31,886 nucleotides of DNA from Phoronis australis (GCA_002633005.1 NMRA01000099.1:541979-573864); one strand, 5' to 3'; counted from the first letter of the stretch, positions 20,609 through 31,886 are shown. Translations and numbers: made by a program. The notes: generated from the sequence alone by a model not told the origin.

Positions 20609-21754
20609 TTACACGTGGTAGTCGTTGATACGTGCGTGATTGAGGCGCTCTTCAGAGGATGAGGCCAAAGTCGTTCCGTTTTCTGCGTGTATCGATTTTG
20701 TCAACAAAATGCTTTGTTTTGCAGCGTCCGAACTTTGAATAGGAGGGCTGGCCTTTTGACTGATGATATGGAGACGTGCCAAATAAGACAGTAGTATTGC
20801 TCTGAATTTTCTGTTAAAGATGCAGTAAACGACGAAATTCAACGAGTGCTCGAGAACGACAATGAGTGTCGCCACTAGTTTTGAGATGTAGTAGGACGTT
20901 GTCTCGGTGGCTTCCTTGCCGAAGATTTCGCTAAAAATGGCGCGGCTAATGAACGTGGCCGGAATATTGCCGATTATATAGAGGCAGATGATGGCGATGA
21001 GCATTTTCGTGAGGCGGTTGTTGTCGCGGATTCTGTAGAAGTTGGAAATGTTCTGAGCCGCCCCTCGCCGTTGTCGGTTGGATGACATAACGTAACGAAT
21101 GAGCAGGATGTTTAGAATAGTCAACACAAGGCACATTCCTATGGAGAGGACAATGAGCTGTATCCAAACGAACGTTTTGAAGAACTGACTGGCTCCAAAC
21201 TCCGTGAATCCAAGACTCAAATCGTCATTGGTTTTGAAAGCAAAAAATCTCGGCGTGTTGTAAATTATTGAGAAGAGGTAGACGCCAAGGGTCACCTTGC
21301 GTGCGTTCGAAGGAGTGCAAATGGTGCTTGCACGTACCGGAAATGTCACAAATATATACCGTTCTATCGTCAGAGCAACAGTTAAGAGTCCGCTCACTTT
21401 GGTCGCCATGGAACCTACTGTGAAATATACTTGATACTCGTAGACTTTCCAGTCTCGATTGTGCTGATAATGACCTCGCGAGAAACCACTTAAGAAGAAT
21501 AAAATCAAAGTTAACATATCCGATATGGCGAGTCCCGTGAGATAGACAAATGGGGACTGGCTGAGGTTTTTGTTGGTTAGAACGACAAGATTGACAATAT
21601 TGCACAAAACTCCAATCATGCATATAGGTGGAACAATGTAGCCGTAGACGACTTGGTCGATGATTTCATGATCGCCAGATGGCAGTAGAGACGAGTTCAC
21701 CAATGAACAAGTTTGATTGGAACCGGTGACGTCACAATCGTAGATTGATTCCAT
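20609..21754 (-). CDS. Class A (rhodopsin-type) G protein-coupled receptor, FMRFamide/GPR139-like
   Basis: This is an uninterrupted 381-residue frame with seven hydrophobic segments at about 36-60, 70-92, 107-131, 153-175, 195-220, 250-270 and 288-312. Family landmarks are G48/N52 in TM1, LAISD with D79 in TM2, ERY at 131-133 closing TM3, P265 in TM6, and LNFVVY with N306 and Y310 (NPxxY variant) in TM7. The N-terminus has glycosylation sequons at N13 and N20. The C-terminal tail is Ser/Thr-rich. The TM3 run TVALTIERYIFVTFP resembles FMRFamide-receptor and GPR139/142-type peptide receptors, so a neuropeptide ligand is likely but not shown. Unusual points: no Cys at the TM3 start (Tyr at about 107) or in the second extracellular loop, so the usual disulfide is missing, and CWxP is replaced by GNIP. 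The start is the first Met, with a likely acceptor just upstream. Confidence 0.92.
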   Translation of the reverse strand: MESIYDCDVTGSNQTCSLVNSSLLPSGDHEIIDQVVYGYIVPPICMIGVLCNIVNLVVLTNKNLSQSPFVYLTGLAISDMLTLILFFLSGFSRGHYQHNRDWKVYEYQVYFTVGSMATKVSGLLTVALTIERYIFVTFPVRASTICTPSNARKVTLGVYLFSIIYNTPRFFAFKTNDDLSLGFTEFGASQFFKTFVWIQLIVLSIGMCLVLTILNILLIRYVMSSNRQRRGAAQNISNFYRIRDNNRLTKMLIAIICLYIIGNIPATFISRAIFSEIFGKEATETTSYYISKLVATLIVVLEHSLNFVVYCIFNRKFRAILLSYLARLHIISQKASPPIQSSDAAKQSILLTKSIHAENGTTLASSSEERLNHARINDYHV

Positions 21755-21780
21755 GATGTATGCACCTGTAAATAGAAGTG
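21755..21780 (-). promoter_or_regulatory. Probable splice acceptor in the GPCR 5' UTR
   Basis: On the minus strand the sequence CTTCTATTTACAG lies about a dozen bases before the ATG. This acceptor-like string suggests a 5' UTR intron and a promoter further upstream (higher coordinates), leaving the coding region in one exon, as is common for this receptor group. Confidence 0.5.
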
Positions 21781-24700
21781 AATTTTTGGATCGAATTTCA
21801 TTTTTACGAACGTTCTAATTTACAGTATCAAACGTCACAAACAGCTGGTCATAGAATAAAGATTTTTGAAACATTTATTCAGTGACGGCTGAATAGTCAC
21901 AGACAATATAAACAGACAGTAAAACTTAGCTGGGATAATTACGAACAATTAATTGATATTATCTCTTTTCCAGTCACTCGCATTCACCATAATAGTTCCA
22001 GCCTTCTGCAAACTGAAGAACCATAGGGGTCCATCGACTATTGAAAACTTGCAATTGGCATATTTTGGAAAATAAATTTACTACAAAGAATTTATAAGAC
22101 AGCAATCAAACTCCAGTTTAACTAACTGAAGAATTTCGCATGCCTATGGACCAGAACAGCAAGAGAAGGGCAAAAACCATAGGGTTGCACGGACGTATTT
22201 AGCTTCTTCAAAGTTTGTAGACGATTGGGGTAAAATGTCCATTCGCTGTCATCATGGTTTTCGTTCAATTTACCTACGCCTGCAAGTGATTGCCCTCTCC
22301 CTAATCTCTCTCCTGCATATACACAACGAGCACTTTTTAGATTTCAGAGCGGATTCAATCCATGCAAGTTAGATGTGAGCACTGTTACAGTTCTCAAACA
22401 CAGAAGTCACGTCTACTCTCAGTAAGGAACAGGTTGAGATCGATTACATTAGGGCATATAATCTAAATTAAAAGTTATTTTTACAGAATACGGGTTCCTA
22501 GCATATCAACTTTAATACAAACATGTTTTGATAGAACCTGTTATGCAACACTCAAAGCAAATGTTAGAAAGTGTACAGGAAATTTCGAAGGAAAACTATC
22601 CCGGCGGATATAAGTTAAATTTTAATCTACTAGTGGAGTATCGATTGTAACAAAAGTAAATTTATTTTTCTCCACATAAACACGTGTCATTACTAAATAG
22701 GCGTTTAGTGCAAGCCTGTGACGGAGACCGCTATTCTCTTATTTGCATGGTTACTCTTATCATTTATTCCTTGAAATACGCCAGAGACTTCTTGGTTTCT
22801 CATTAGCGAATTAAAACAAGGCCTGTCAATGAACGAAAATGAATTTTTCTGAACGTCCAGGGTCACTGAGCTCGCGGATTTATGCGAAAACAAAAGCAAA
22901 ACAAAAACACGCTCACGTCAGAAAATCGAAGTGTATTCTTAGCTCCGAAGAACTTTTGAATTGTTGTTTGAAAAACATTCATGTAATTCTGTTGACACTG
23001 ATGAGCATTTTAATCATGCTTCATTGTCGTCAAATATCTCACCGTAAGGGGGCGTTCCGCCGCTGTTTAGCAGCCAGTGTTGCACTCATAACCGAAACGG
23101 TTTCGGGTTTAGAAACATTGCAAGGCTAATTCATTCTTCAACGTTTGCCCAATGAACCCCCCGGCAACTCAACTAGCCACAGACAATGCGTACACGCACC
23201 ATTTTCGAATTTGACATTTTAGGGTCGGCTAACCCTAATGAACTCTGAAGCGTTTTCTCGAGTCGCTGATGGTTTCCAGGGTGTTATTGTTGGTAACGGA
23301 AATAGAACCTTATCGCGGTGAGGCATATTATGAGACCGACGAGTAAAAGGCCTAATTCGATTTTCGTTTTTAGTTAGATTACCAGAATGAAATGCAGTTT
23401 TAACATCTAAAGAGAGTACTTGGATGTTGGCATTGATTTCTCCGTTATGCGACTCATTTTGCGCGAAATGACTCCCACCTTCAAGGTTAAAATGAACGAT
23501 TTTATTTTGTAAATGAATCTTCGTTGTTAATAGCAAGAATAGAAAATATCTGATAGTATCAGATTTACAGTGTAAAATGTCCTTGGTTTCATGACGTCGA
23601 AAAACAGGTAAAATTGACTGCATGCATGAATGCTGTTGTTGAGGTACGTGAGAAAGGAATCCTGTTAATGGATAAGGAATCGCTATTAATATATGTGAAA
23701 AAGAAGTGCGTTAGTATGAACTAAACTGCTGCTGATTAGAAAACAACTTCAGCTCTCAAGAAAAAGTGCCTAAATGAAAAAAGGGCGCAGTTCATGAGAA
23801 CGCCCGTGCGGATCGCGAATGATTTAATAGTAGTATTAATGGTTTATTGCATCTAACTATTTTACTCAACATTTTTACTTAATTGCTCATCTATAACCTC
23901 CTTCTCCAGGCTTCAGCGTACGCTGCTTCGATTTCTCAGAGATTTTTACGACCGCTTCGATGATGCATGGCGTGCAAGATATTCCAATCAGAGAAACAAA
24001 TGTTTCTTATAAAAAGCGATCTGAATTATTATAACGAAGTCTTGAAGGACACAAGTATTGTTATTAAGGAAAGCAAGGTAGAGTGGGAGACTTCAAGAAA
24101 CAAGGGCTCCGTCTTTCAGTCTCATCACACAGCAACTATTTTGTTTTGCTTGAAGGTAAGATCGATAAGTATTTCGAGAGCACAATTCTCCATGTACGAA
24201 ATTAACTAATGCTTACGTTAGTAGTTTTGTGTGACCGAAGGTGAACACGTGGTGCGGATGAAAATATTTTTGAGAGAGACGTTTCGAGACTTGGTGCAAT
24301 ATCATACGTTTTTTGATATTAGTATAAGTAGGCGAGCATCCGTTTACAGTGAGACTTCCAAAAATCTTTTTTCCTCGTTTGATTTGGACGTACACCAAAA
24401 ATACAGCTACGCTGACTAGAAGTCTGTAGGATAAGATTATGCTGTACATTTTCTGAGAACGATGCACATGGAAAGTGATTCATAAGGGTGCTGCTTACTT
24501 AATATCAAAAGTTAGAGGCAGTTCTATGGAGGTAAACAATGTGTAGCTTCGTTAGGAAAGCCAGCCTTTGTTGGTAAGTTACTCGACTTCATCTAAGACG
24601 AATCACGAGTTAAAAAGAGATTGAAATCGGATAGTCCCTACAAGGAATTAGTCGCATGACAATGTCGTTGCATGAGTCTGGTTGCTGGGACATGCGCCAA

Positions 24701-26139
24701 CAGCCTTTCGCATTTAAAAATGTCTGCGCACGTTTCCGTAATTAACATTCGGGGAGCAATTAACAATTCGATGAACTGAGGGGAAACATGATGAAAAATT
24801 CGATTTTAGTAAATAATGAGCAGTTGAGAGAAAATGGTTGTCGGATTCTGATCGGCAAATCAATTATGTAGATCAGGTGAAACAGAGTCCTTATGTGATT
24901 TTAATTGACACGGTTTCAGAAATAATTGCTGACCATGCCAATTGGAAGTCATTTTGCTGTAACAGACGTGAACAACTTCGTTCAGGGTGATAGTTTCACA
25001 GCACGACATTTTGTAAAATTCATTATAATGTTGCGAGCAGTGTTGCAATTTAGACAATCTGTGAACGACTTTAAAATGATAATACATCGAGCCGTGTCAG
25101 TATTCGGCAACTTCAGTGGATATTTTTCTAAATCTGATAGTTGACATACTACTTAAAGTCATCGCTTTTTCACTGCCATCCATAACATATCCACATCCAT
25201 AACATATCCACTTTAGCCATGCCACGTGTGCGAGATATCGGCCGCCTCCGTAGTTTGAGGGTAAATCAAAAATCTGAGACACGGTTCGTTGCATGGCACA
25301 CAGTTGTCCAAAATGAAGTAGCCTGCTGTTTAAAATAGGTAATTTAGAAATACAAACTCAGAGTAAAAATGGTATTTTTAACAAGTGTCTGTCACATGAT
25401 TGTTCATAAGTGTGCGACGTTCCAAGCCACGAATTAAGCAATAATCGAGCATTCAGAAAACATCCACTTTTATGGGTATTTTGATCAAACGTGGAATGCC
25501 TTCACGAATGTAGATGATTTCCTTTAACGGCCATTTGGGGTCGACGGTTACCCCAATGACGATACAATATAAATAATAGTAAAGACATGTACGTTTCAAC
25601 ATTGAGTTCTGACCGCGCATAAATATACGAATTAATGTGCAGCCACACAACCACTAGTAGCTTTGACAGTCGAGTAGCGAGGGCTACGTTCCATCAAACA
25701 TTAGTTATGCACTGGCGACGAAAAATCTTCGCATACGGTACGGAAACAGCGAATTCTATCCCATAATTCAACATTCCAACCTCACCTACCAATCACTTCA
25801 GTGGCCGTCATCTCGCAAAACACTCGCCTTTCACTCGCGTCATTTCGAGTGTACTTGCGTAATCTCGCTTTTTGTCGCAAGAAACTTGATCTACAGAACA
25901 GTGTCCCGCACTGCTGTTTGACAATGAGTATTATGCGGATAATTTGGTGAGATGAAAGTGGATAAAGGGGGCACAGTGGAAAATATGGATATTGATACAC
26001 TTGGAGAATGAACTTTAAAAAGGACCCATTTGTAGGGAGTTTCTGTTATCGGAAAAGGAATTTGTAGAGTTCTGTAAGGATTTGAATCGGAAAGGCTCTT
26101 GTGGTTGTGAAAAGGTCCTCTTTACCCCTCCCATGGGAG
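21781..26139. other. Long non-coding stretch upstream of the GPCR
   Basis: No frame here has a recognisable domain. This includes 134 codons at 23219-23623 (minus) and others of 60-96 codons. A two-copy 17-bp tandem repeat (ATCCATAACATATCCAC) lies at 25178-25211. The GPCR's upstream exon and promoter may lie here, but I cannot place them. Confidence 0.35.
25178..25211. repeat. Perfect two-copy 17-bp tandem repeat
   Basis: ATCCATAACATATCCAC is repeated exactly, head to tail. Confidence 0.8.
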
Positions 26140-26140
26140 N
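26140..26140. other. Single N beside a poly-C run
   Basis: The N is followed by T and a run of 14 or more C (26142-26156). It is either a base-call failure in the homopolymer or an assembly join. Confidence 0.6.
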
Positions 26141-26156
26141 TCCCCCCCCCCCCCCC

Positions 26157-28347
26157 GAGAAGAAAGGAACAAGGATGAGAAGCCTAGTAGACTTTGACTG
26201 CGTACTAATTTAAATTACAGGAGATACAGTTCACTAAACGTCTGTCCATCGGAAAATCGTGTTTTTCTATTTGGGTGAATTACAGTTCCCATGTCCACAT
26301 TAAGTCTCGTGATAGGTGACCGCTCCTGTTCCATTTGATCTTGATACCCTAGACGAGGTTTCTACTGGGAAGGCCATCGACTGCGGCTGCAGGCGGTAGT
26401 TCAGACCAAACAACGTGAAGTCGTTATGACTTTGATTGACTTAATTTCTAGAGTTCACTCAATAAATAAAATGTTATACAACTTCTAATGTCAGTGAATT
26501 AGTTTCAGTAATTCCTAGACGCGAAGAACATAAATCCAGACAGCAACAGTGTATTCCATTTCAATCTACCAGCGTAACACTTCGTTCCTAACTGATCTGG
26601 TTTCTGCTTCACAAATTATCAGCAATTACTGGAAAAACGATAAGGATGTAACCTCAGAATCTTTGAGAATAATGAAACGGCGGAAGCGTTCACTTGATGC
26701 CTTGAATGGGTCCGACGGAGATCTGTACGGCTACCTTCGTCATTTTCCGCGTTCTCATGAGCAGTTTTATTCTGTGACCCTAATGTTATTCTGCTCTGTC
26801 ATATAGATTACCTTCGTGGAGTTAACACGTATTTGTCACTGCTTATTCTCAAGAAACTCGTGACAGAAAACCCTCAAGCGTAAATTGGCTTGATTAACAT
26901 TGCGTACTCAATTGCTTCTCACCGGTAATTCCTGGAAACGCCTTTTACGCAAAAATATGTGTTTTTAGAATGTGGCTATATCCTCGCATACCACGGGATA
27001 AACAACGCTGCCGGTAGTTTTCTGTAAACAGGCCCATCTTTAAGTGTGCCCAATGGACGTGCAAAAGAAAAATTTTCTGCAGATTAGTACACCCAGGGCG
27101 TGCGTTTGGAAAAAATGTGTATGGTTGAATCCTAAAACTTTCTTCAATTTCGTAAGAAATGGTATCCAAACCGTACGTGCAAGAACAGTCATGCATTGAC
27201 AACGATTGCGAAGTGATTGTTACATGTACATATTGTTTCAATTTGCGCGCCGGCGAAAATATTGACACATTCATTCGTGACTTCCAAATCGCTCAGGCGT
27301 ATGTTAGGACTTGACTTTTGGTCTCTAAATCGTTATTTCCGAACATACACCCAGAGCGTGTCTGCAGAAAATTCCGGTAATTATCGCAGCCAAGACCCCC
27401 AAAGACAAGGGAGCCATGCCAAACAGCCGCCCACCCGGCCCTTCAAAGTCTCTACCAGTTGACACTCATTTCAATTTTACGTTTGGCTACCCTCATTTCC
27501 ATTGAAAAGTGTCTCCACGTTGCTACTCATTTCAACCGTTACTCCCTTGTCGCCAACAATTTCGCGTTTGGCACTCTTGTGGAATTCTTTTTGGCTACCG
27601 ACGCCAATGGCTCAGACAATCACACTATGATAAGCAGCCACTGAGCATCTTGTCACATCGTGCTGAGTAAACAAACAGAAAAACGGTGTCGAATAATGGT
27701 TTTGAATAAGAAAAACACCAAGACGAGTTCTGATGACAAGCACGCAACACGAAACTCGTTCAATCTATTTTACACGTTTCACTGCTGTGCGTGAACTTTG
27801 GAAATCTTGCTTATTCTCAATATCGCGAATGCGTGAACTTAGAATACACGAGGAAACTTGGCAAGGTCACTCAAATAATCACGTTCACGTTGATAAAAAT
27901 TTGCAGTGCACTAAGTCAAATTACATGTTAATAAAATAGCATTAATTTTAATCAAACTTTTTTCAACTATTGGCTGGCTATCTCATTCACCAAACAACAA
28001 TTGATTTAACCATTCTCATATTCCTCTGATTCTTTGACACAAGTTATGGTAAAGGAGATAATAGGCGATTATGAGACCAATAACTACCAACTTCTTTACA
28101 CTGAACAAAGACGTTCACCTGATTGCCAAAATGAATATTCAATTCCAAGTTAACGCATACGCAATCTTGAGATTAAGCAGGATTCCACGTTCACGCACAA
28201 GATCACGATTTTTAGTGTAAAGGCTATCATTTTTCACCGTAGTCGGACCGAAGTAAAAGGCACACATACAGGTAATTGTTGCCAAGAGACATACATTCAC
28301 GAGCTGAAAAGGCGAAAATGCGTGTTATGTACGTTACTCAAAGTATA
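26157..28347. other. Non-coding stretch
   Basis: No supportable gene. The 109-codon frame at 26945-27274 (minus) has no recognisable feature. Weak internal repeats of CTCATTTCAA and GTTTGGC occur at about 27465-27600. Confidence 0.3.
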
Positions 28348-28523
28348 ATAAATATAGATTATTACATGGCGAAGTCGTTATCCCCCGTTATCTAGAGCCC
28401 GAGTGGATTTTGGAGAATTATCGCCCGAGGGGCGTTAGCCCCGAGGGTGATAATTCTCCAAAATCGACGAGGGCTCTAGATAAGGGGGATAACGGCTGAG
28501 AACATGTAATAATCTATTTATAC
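28348..28523. repeat. Large near-perfect inverted repeat (foldback element)
   Basis: The two arms of about 86 bp are mirror complements around GGGGC-GTTA-GCCCC (centre 28435/28436). Left-arm landmarks AGATTATTACATG, CGTTATCCCCC, TATCTAGAGCCC and TTTTGGAGAATTATC recur inverted in the right arm. Only a handful of mismatches and small indels separate them, including a few bases next to GAGTGG versus the TCGTCG complement. A transcript would fold into one long hairpin. No protein is encoded. Confidence 0.85.
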
Positions 28524-29067
28524 CACATACTAAACGAGAAACATTGCAATGAATCGATTTACCTTTTCTGACTCTCCACGGCTTTGTAACTACTTTCTAT
28601 GTCAGAGGCCCGGGGTCGGAGGTCGTGACCTTTTAAGAAAAGCCGGGCTATTTTTGTCAAATAATGCTTTTACTCAAAACCAATTGAAAACTTAAATATA
28701 ATAGAAATAAACTGAATTTATAAATTAACGTTTACCAACTATTATAGCTTAAAACACGATTTTTTCACGCTAAGCTTCGACCGGGAAATTATCGTCTGCT
28801 AAAGTAGGTTACCACTGGTAACTGAATATAATTTTCAAGCCAAAGATCCTGACGACACGATACCCGCATTCAAACTGGAGATCGGTGATTTACAAGTAAG
28901 AGGACATGAGAGAAATATTTCATTGAATTAAGATATCATTTTTATGGAAATTATGTGTCTTATTTTCCGTAGCGTATACGTACAGTACAATGCGGTTTGT
29001 TGAACGTGCGATTATTGCGCGTGCTCATTTAAGTATTCTATTTTACATTCGATGACGTCAGCTGCTG
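28524..29067. other. Non-coding stretch
   Basis: I see no gene. A small inverted GGCCCGGG/AGCCGGGCT-rich patch lies at about 28608-28650. Confidence 0.3.
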
Positions 29068-29141
29068 CGTGGTGTAGTGGTTAAGGTCGGCGACTAGCAA
29101 ACTCAAGGTCCCGTGTTCGACTCCGTCCTCGGTTTCCCGCC
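29068..29141 (+). repeat. tRNA-derived SINE-like segment
   Basis: TGGTGTAGTGGTTAAGG is a good A-box/D-arm and GTGTTCGACTCC a near-consensus B-box/T-arm, spaced as in a tRNA. The CTAGCAA string sits where an anticodon loop would be, but the anticodon and acceptor stems do not pair well. I read it as a tRNA pseudogene or SINE head. Its A-box is nearly identical to that in the dispersed repeat at 7590. Confidence 0.55.
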
Positions 29142-29147
29142 AAATCA

Positions 29148-29167
29148 TTATCTCACTAGTGAGATAA
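29148..29167. repeat. Perfect 20-bp palindrome
   Basis: TTATCTCACTAGTGAGATAA is its own reverse complement. It lies just after the tRNA-like segment. Confidence 0.85.
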
Positions 29168-29424
29168 CTATATGGGTTATTACACGGTTGTATCTGCCAT
29201 TTGACGCCAATATTGTGGTATAATTATTTATACTTATTTTTACTTGACGAAATGATATGTGTCCAAGTATGCTGCTTTGTCGTGAAGTTTGTTCTTTCTT
29301 ATTGTTGGTAAGTATTGTCGGTTTTCGTGGTGGTTTTGTGTCAGCGACGTGGTCAATATTTTCAGCTTTGCAGTTGTCAGTGCGTCAGTGTTGCGTCAGT
29401 GTTGAGGGCGGCGTCGTGTTCGTC

Positions 29425-29695
29425 ATTTTGTTGTCGGTGTTTTTGACAGCATAGACGGTGTTATCGTTGACAGTGTTGGCAACGATGTCGTGGTTTTTTT
29501 TTTGGGGACGTCCTCTGCATGGTCATCGGTGTCATCGGCATTGTCATCTAAGGTGTCGCTATCTTCGTCTTCGTACTCCATGTTTCAGTCGATTTCGCCA
29601 AGTTCCGCTCTGTCAGGGCGCTTAGATTTGCTTTTTCTCGTCAACCACTTAGTAGTGACATCGGCAAAGATAGGTTTTACCAGCTGACACCGGAA
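29425..29695 (-). pseudogene. Remnant frame with acidic N-terminal stretch (possible transposon relic)
   Basis: On the minus strand one frame reads a basic segment (KWLTRKSKSKRPDRAELGEI), a stop, then MEYEDEDSDTLDDNADDTDD and a Thr/Pro/Lys tail before a TGA at about 29428. The switch from non-coding to charged, low-complexity coding-like composition suggests a broken ORF. Some transposases begin with such acidic stretches, but nothing diagnostic is present. Confidence 0.25.
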
Positions 29696-31600
29696 GTCGG
29701 TCAACTGTCAACGTTTTATAATTAAAATGAACTATTTATAGAACCAAGGAGATAATTGCACGTGTAGTTTGAGCAATCACAAAAGTAAATTGTTTTCCAG
29801 TTTTGTATTCTCAACTATAGCTTACGCAAAATGCTCATCTTCGCTGTTTTTGAAGACCTAAAACCCTAGTTAACGGTTGCATGAATGGGTCCCAGACAGG
29901 GACTCCTTCATAATTTTACTCACCATGGTGAATGTTTCTATCCCTCCATCATTGTTGTAAGCTCCTTCTTTGGCTGTGGCATTTTCTTAAAACTGGACCC
30001 TTATTTCAATGACATGAAAATAAATAGGGACTTAGTCCTTAAATTAGGAAGCGTTGCATGAAAAGGTCCCTATTTGTTCTATTGAGAATTCAATGACGTA
30101 GTGTTTAGTCTCGGTAAGTACCAAAACTAATAATCGATTTAGTAATAAAGATAAAATAGCAGAATCACGGACAATCAGTGTTTGCACAAATTCACAAATG
30201 CGCTGTAAATTTATGAAAAACATGTTGCGGTCGAGTCCCACTCTGGGACTTTCCATGCACGTGTCCATAGGCTTCCCGGATACGCTTACATTTGAAATCG
30301 GGAAAGGAGTAATTATTTGTGTTCGGCAAGAACGAATCTGCCAGAATGGCATAATGCAGGTGCTAAAGGCACATTTATTTGTGCACGTTAGTTACTGCGC
30401 TTTCTTTCAACTGTTGTTTTGATTCACATTTTGGGTTGGAATCCTGTGCCATTTTTTGTTTGGGTTTTTAATACTGTTGGTTAACTTACCTAATTGCACA
30501 TAATGAAACCATAGACCGAATGAACTTCAATGTTTGCTTTATCGGGAGGATTAACGGCGGAAACGCGAGATTTCGTCTTGACCTAATTAGTGCCGTGTGC
30601 GAGTCTTCAAAACTAATTAACCTAATGGAAATTAGTGAAAATTCCACTTCACTTGTTAAATTACATGCAAGTGCATTGTTGTTGCATTTTTAATTGACAG
30701 GCACATGTAGTTACACACCTGTATATGCGGTGAAATTTCGTGTTCAATGATTGACATCCTTTTAATTGGCCTTTGGACTCAAGGTTGCCGTGAATTATTA
30801 AATAAGTAAGATAAAAACATGACTTTCCAATTACGAGAATTTTAACTTTTGATCGCATTTTGCGACTGCACTACATTATGAAAACGGTAAGATGAAGACA
30901 TAACTAATGACTTCTTTATTAAACGACCTGTAGTATTTTGTTCATTGTTTCTGTTAGTGTAATGCATTATCAAATGAGCTCAAAAACCTAACTGAAGACT
31001 TGTTATAGGCTTACGAATTTCCAATCAAAGTTGCGACGTAGTACATTATCAAATAGGTAAAACAAAAAACTGTTCTCGTGATTTTCCTACTACATTTGAT
31101 ACAATTATACGACGCGCAAGTTTTTTAACCAATACAGTAGGAAAGTTAACACAACATTAGCTAGGCTAGGGTTCAATCGAACTTTCCTGTTGCGCGGATG
31201 TAGAAAATACATTGCACATCTGACCTGCTTTATGAAATGTCAGGCACTCCCGAGTTGGTAAAGGAAACACGTCCAGCATTTTGCCCTTATTTTTGTCAGC
31301 TGCTTGGCGTTTGCTTTGCAACTCGAAACGCAATACTGCAGTTTCGTCCGAATTACCACGATGAATTACGTAATCATTCGCTTCTTGGACGGAAAGCGGA
31401 TTACAGCCGCTTTAACTGTTCATTTTTCCTGTTATGTAACGTTTATCTTTTGACCCAATGATCCAATTGTAGGCCATGACCACGATTGTTAATTCAGATG
31501 GACTGCGTTGTAAATTGATATGGAATTAGCGAAAATTGTCTTTCAGATCACACCGATGTGTAATTGATAAATTATTTCTGTGCAACTGTTGGCGTCAGCG
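29696..31600. other. Non-coding stretch with clustered homeodomain-type motifs
   Basis: I see no supportable gene. Between about 30485 and 30840, TAATTA/TTAATT-type strings recur (CTAATTAGTG, CTAATTAACC, TTTTTAATTGAC, TTTAATTGG, CCAATTACG), with a second group at about 31465-31575. This could be a cis-regulatory module or simply AT-rich sequence. Confidence 0.25.
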
Positions 31601-31632
31601 ATCAGCTTTGAGGGTTGCGCTTCAAAGCTGAT
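31601..31632. repeat. Perfect 11-bp stem-loop
   Basis: ATCAGCTTTGA and TCAAAGCTGAT are exact complements around a 10-base loop (GGGTTGCGCT). No adjacent gene explains it. Confidence 0.7.
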
Positions 31633-31886
31633 GAAACTGTACTACAAATGGCAGACAATGAGTACGTTGTTTATTGCGCCTTCTTATAGCATACGTTTCT
31701 AAACTGTCTTGGTCGACATAAAGATACTACACAGAGACTAATTAGACATATTATCAAGAACGATTTGTAAAACATTAGCAGAAGCACTCTGTTCTCGTGT
31801 AATATATCATTTGATCGTTTGAATGAGGATATACTGATTATTTGTGAAACAGTTAGCAACTAAACGCATGTATGTGGTATTTATTT

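Noticed and set aside
23219-23623. 134-codon minus-strand frame
   Set aside because: No domain, signal peptide or convincing codon composition, and no splice or neighbour context. A frame of this length is plausible by chance over 32 kb.
27726-27765. CTGATGA ... CGAAAC string resembling a hammerhead core
   Set aside because: Helix II does not pair, the expected G after CTGATGA is missing, and the cleavage triplet is GTT. Best explained by chance.
29068-29141. Functional tRNA-Ala (AGC-like triplet in the loop position)
   Set aside because: The anticodon and acceptor stems do not pair, so a tRNA pseudogene or SINE head is the better call.
1-31886. CRISPR array, prokaryotic operon or phage region
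   Set aside because: No regularly spaced repeats with unique spacers, no closely packed same-strand genes, and the recognisable domains (THAP, PHD, LINE RT, rhodopsin-class GPCR) are animal-type.

Overview
This window looks like nuclear DNA from an animal, probably a marine invertebrate. It has long AT-rich non-coding stretches, a THAP zinc-finger exon, an intronless-looking class A GPCR, and remnants of several kinds of retrotransposon and miniature element. There are no operons, Shine-Dalgarno-spaced genes or CRISPR arrays. I cannot name the species. Single-N placeholders at 6977 and 26140 are probably assembly joins, and at least one cuts an element.

Layout. The first 0.3 kb holds a THAP-domain exon on the minus strand. 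From 319 to 2962 I see no recognisable gene. Positions 2963-6976 are a nested transposon region. A probable 3' LTR with a polypurine tract (2963-3284) lies beyond a degraded minus-strand reading frame that encodes half a PHD finger, an acidic and proline-rich linker, a C2H2-like finger and a TatD-type metal-dependent DNase domain (4182-6440). A LINE 3' end (6441-6976) is inserted inside the PHD finger. Next come a MITE/SINE-like repeat with a tRNA-like segment (6978-7855; second copy at 19197-19912), non-coding DNA with several hairpins, a four-unit foldback repeat (10323-10750), a degraded ORF1/gag-like frame (11777-12814, minus) and a LINE reverse-transcriptase fragment (12931-13190, plus).

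From 15955 to 18880 there is a block of diverged direct repeats. The only clearly intact gene is the 381-residue rhodopsin-class GPCR at 20609-21754 (minus), with a likely splice acceptor just upstream of its ATG. From 21755 to 28347 I found no gene. A large near-perfect inverted repeat (28348-28523) and a tRNA-derived SINE-like stretch (29068-29141) follow. The remainder is AT-rich with one cluster of homeodomain-type motifs.

The genes do not form a pathway. The most unusual item is the PHD/C2H2/TatD reading frame next to an LTR. It may be cargo of an undescribed LTR retroelement, or a TATDN2-like gene copy caught among transposons. Its breaks sit close to short homopolymer runs, so sequencing indels must be excluded before calling it dead.
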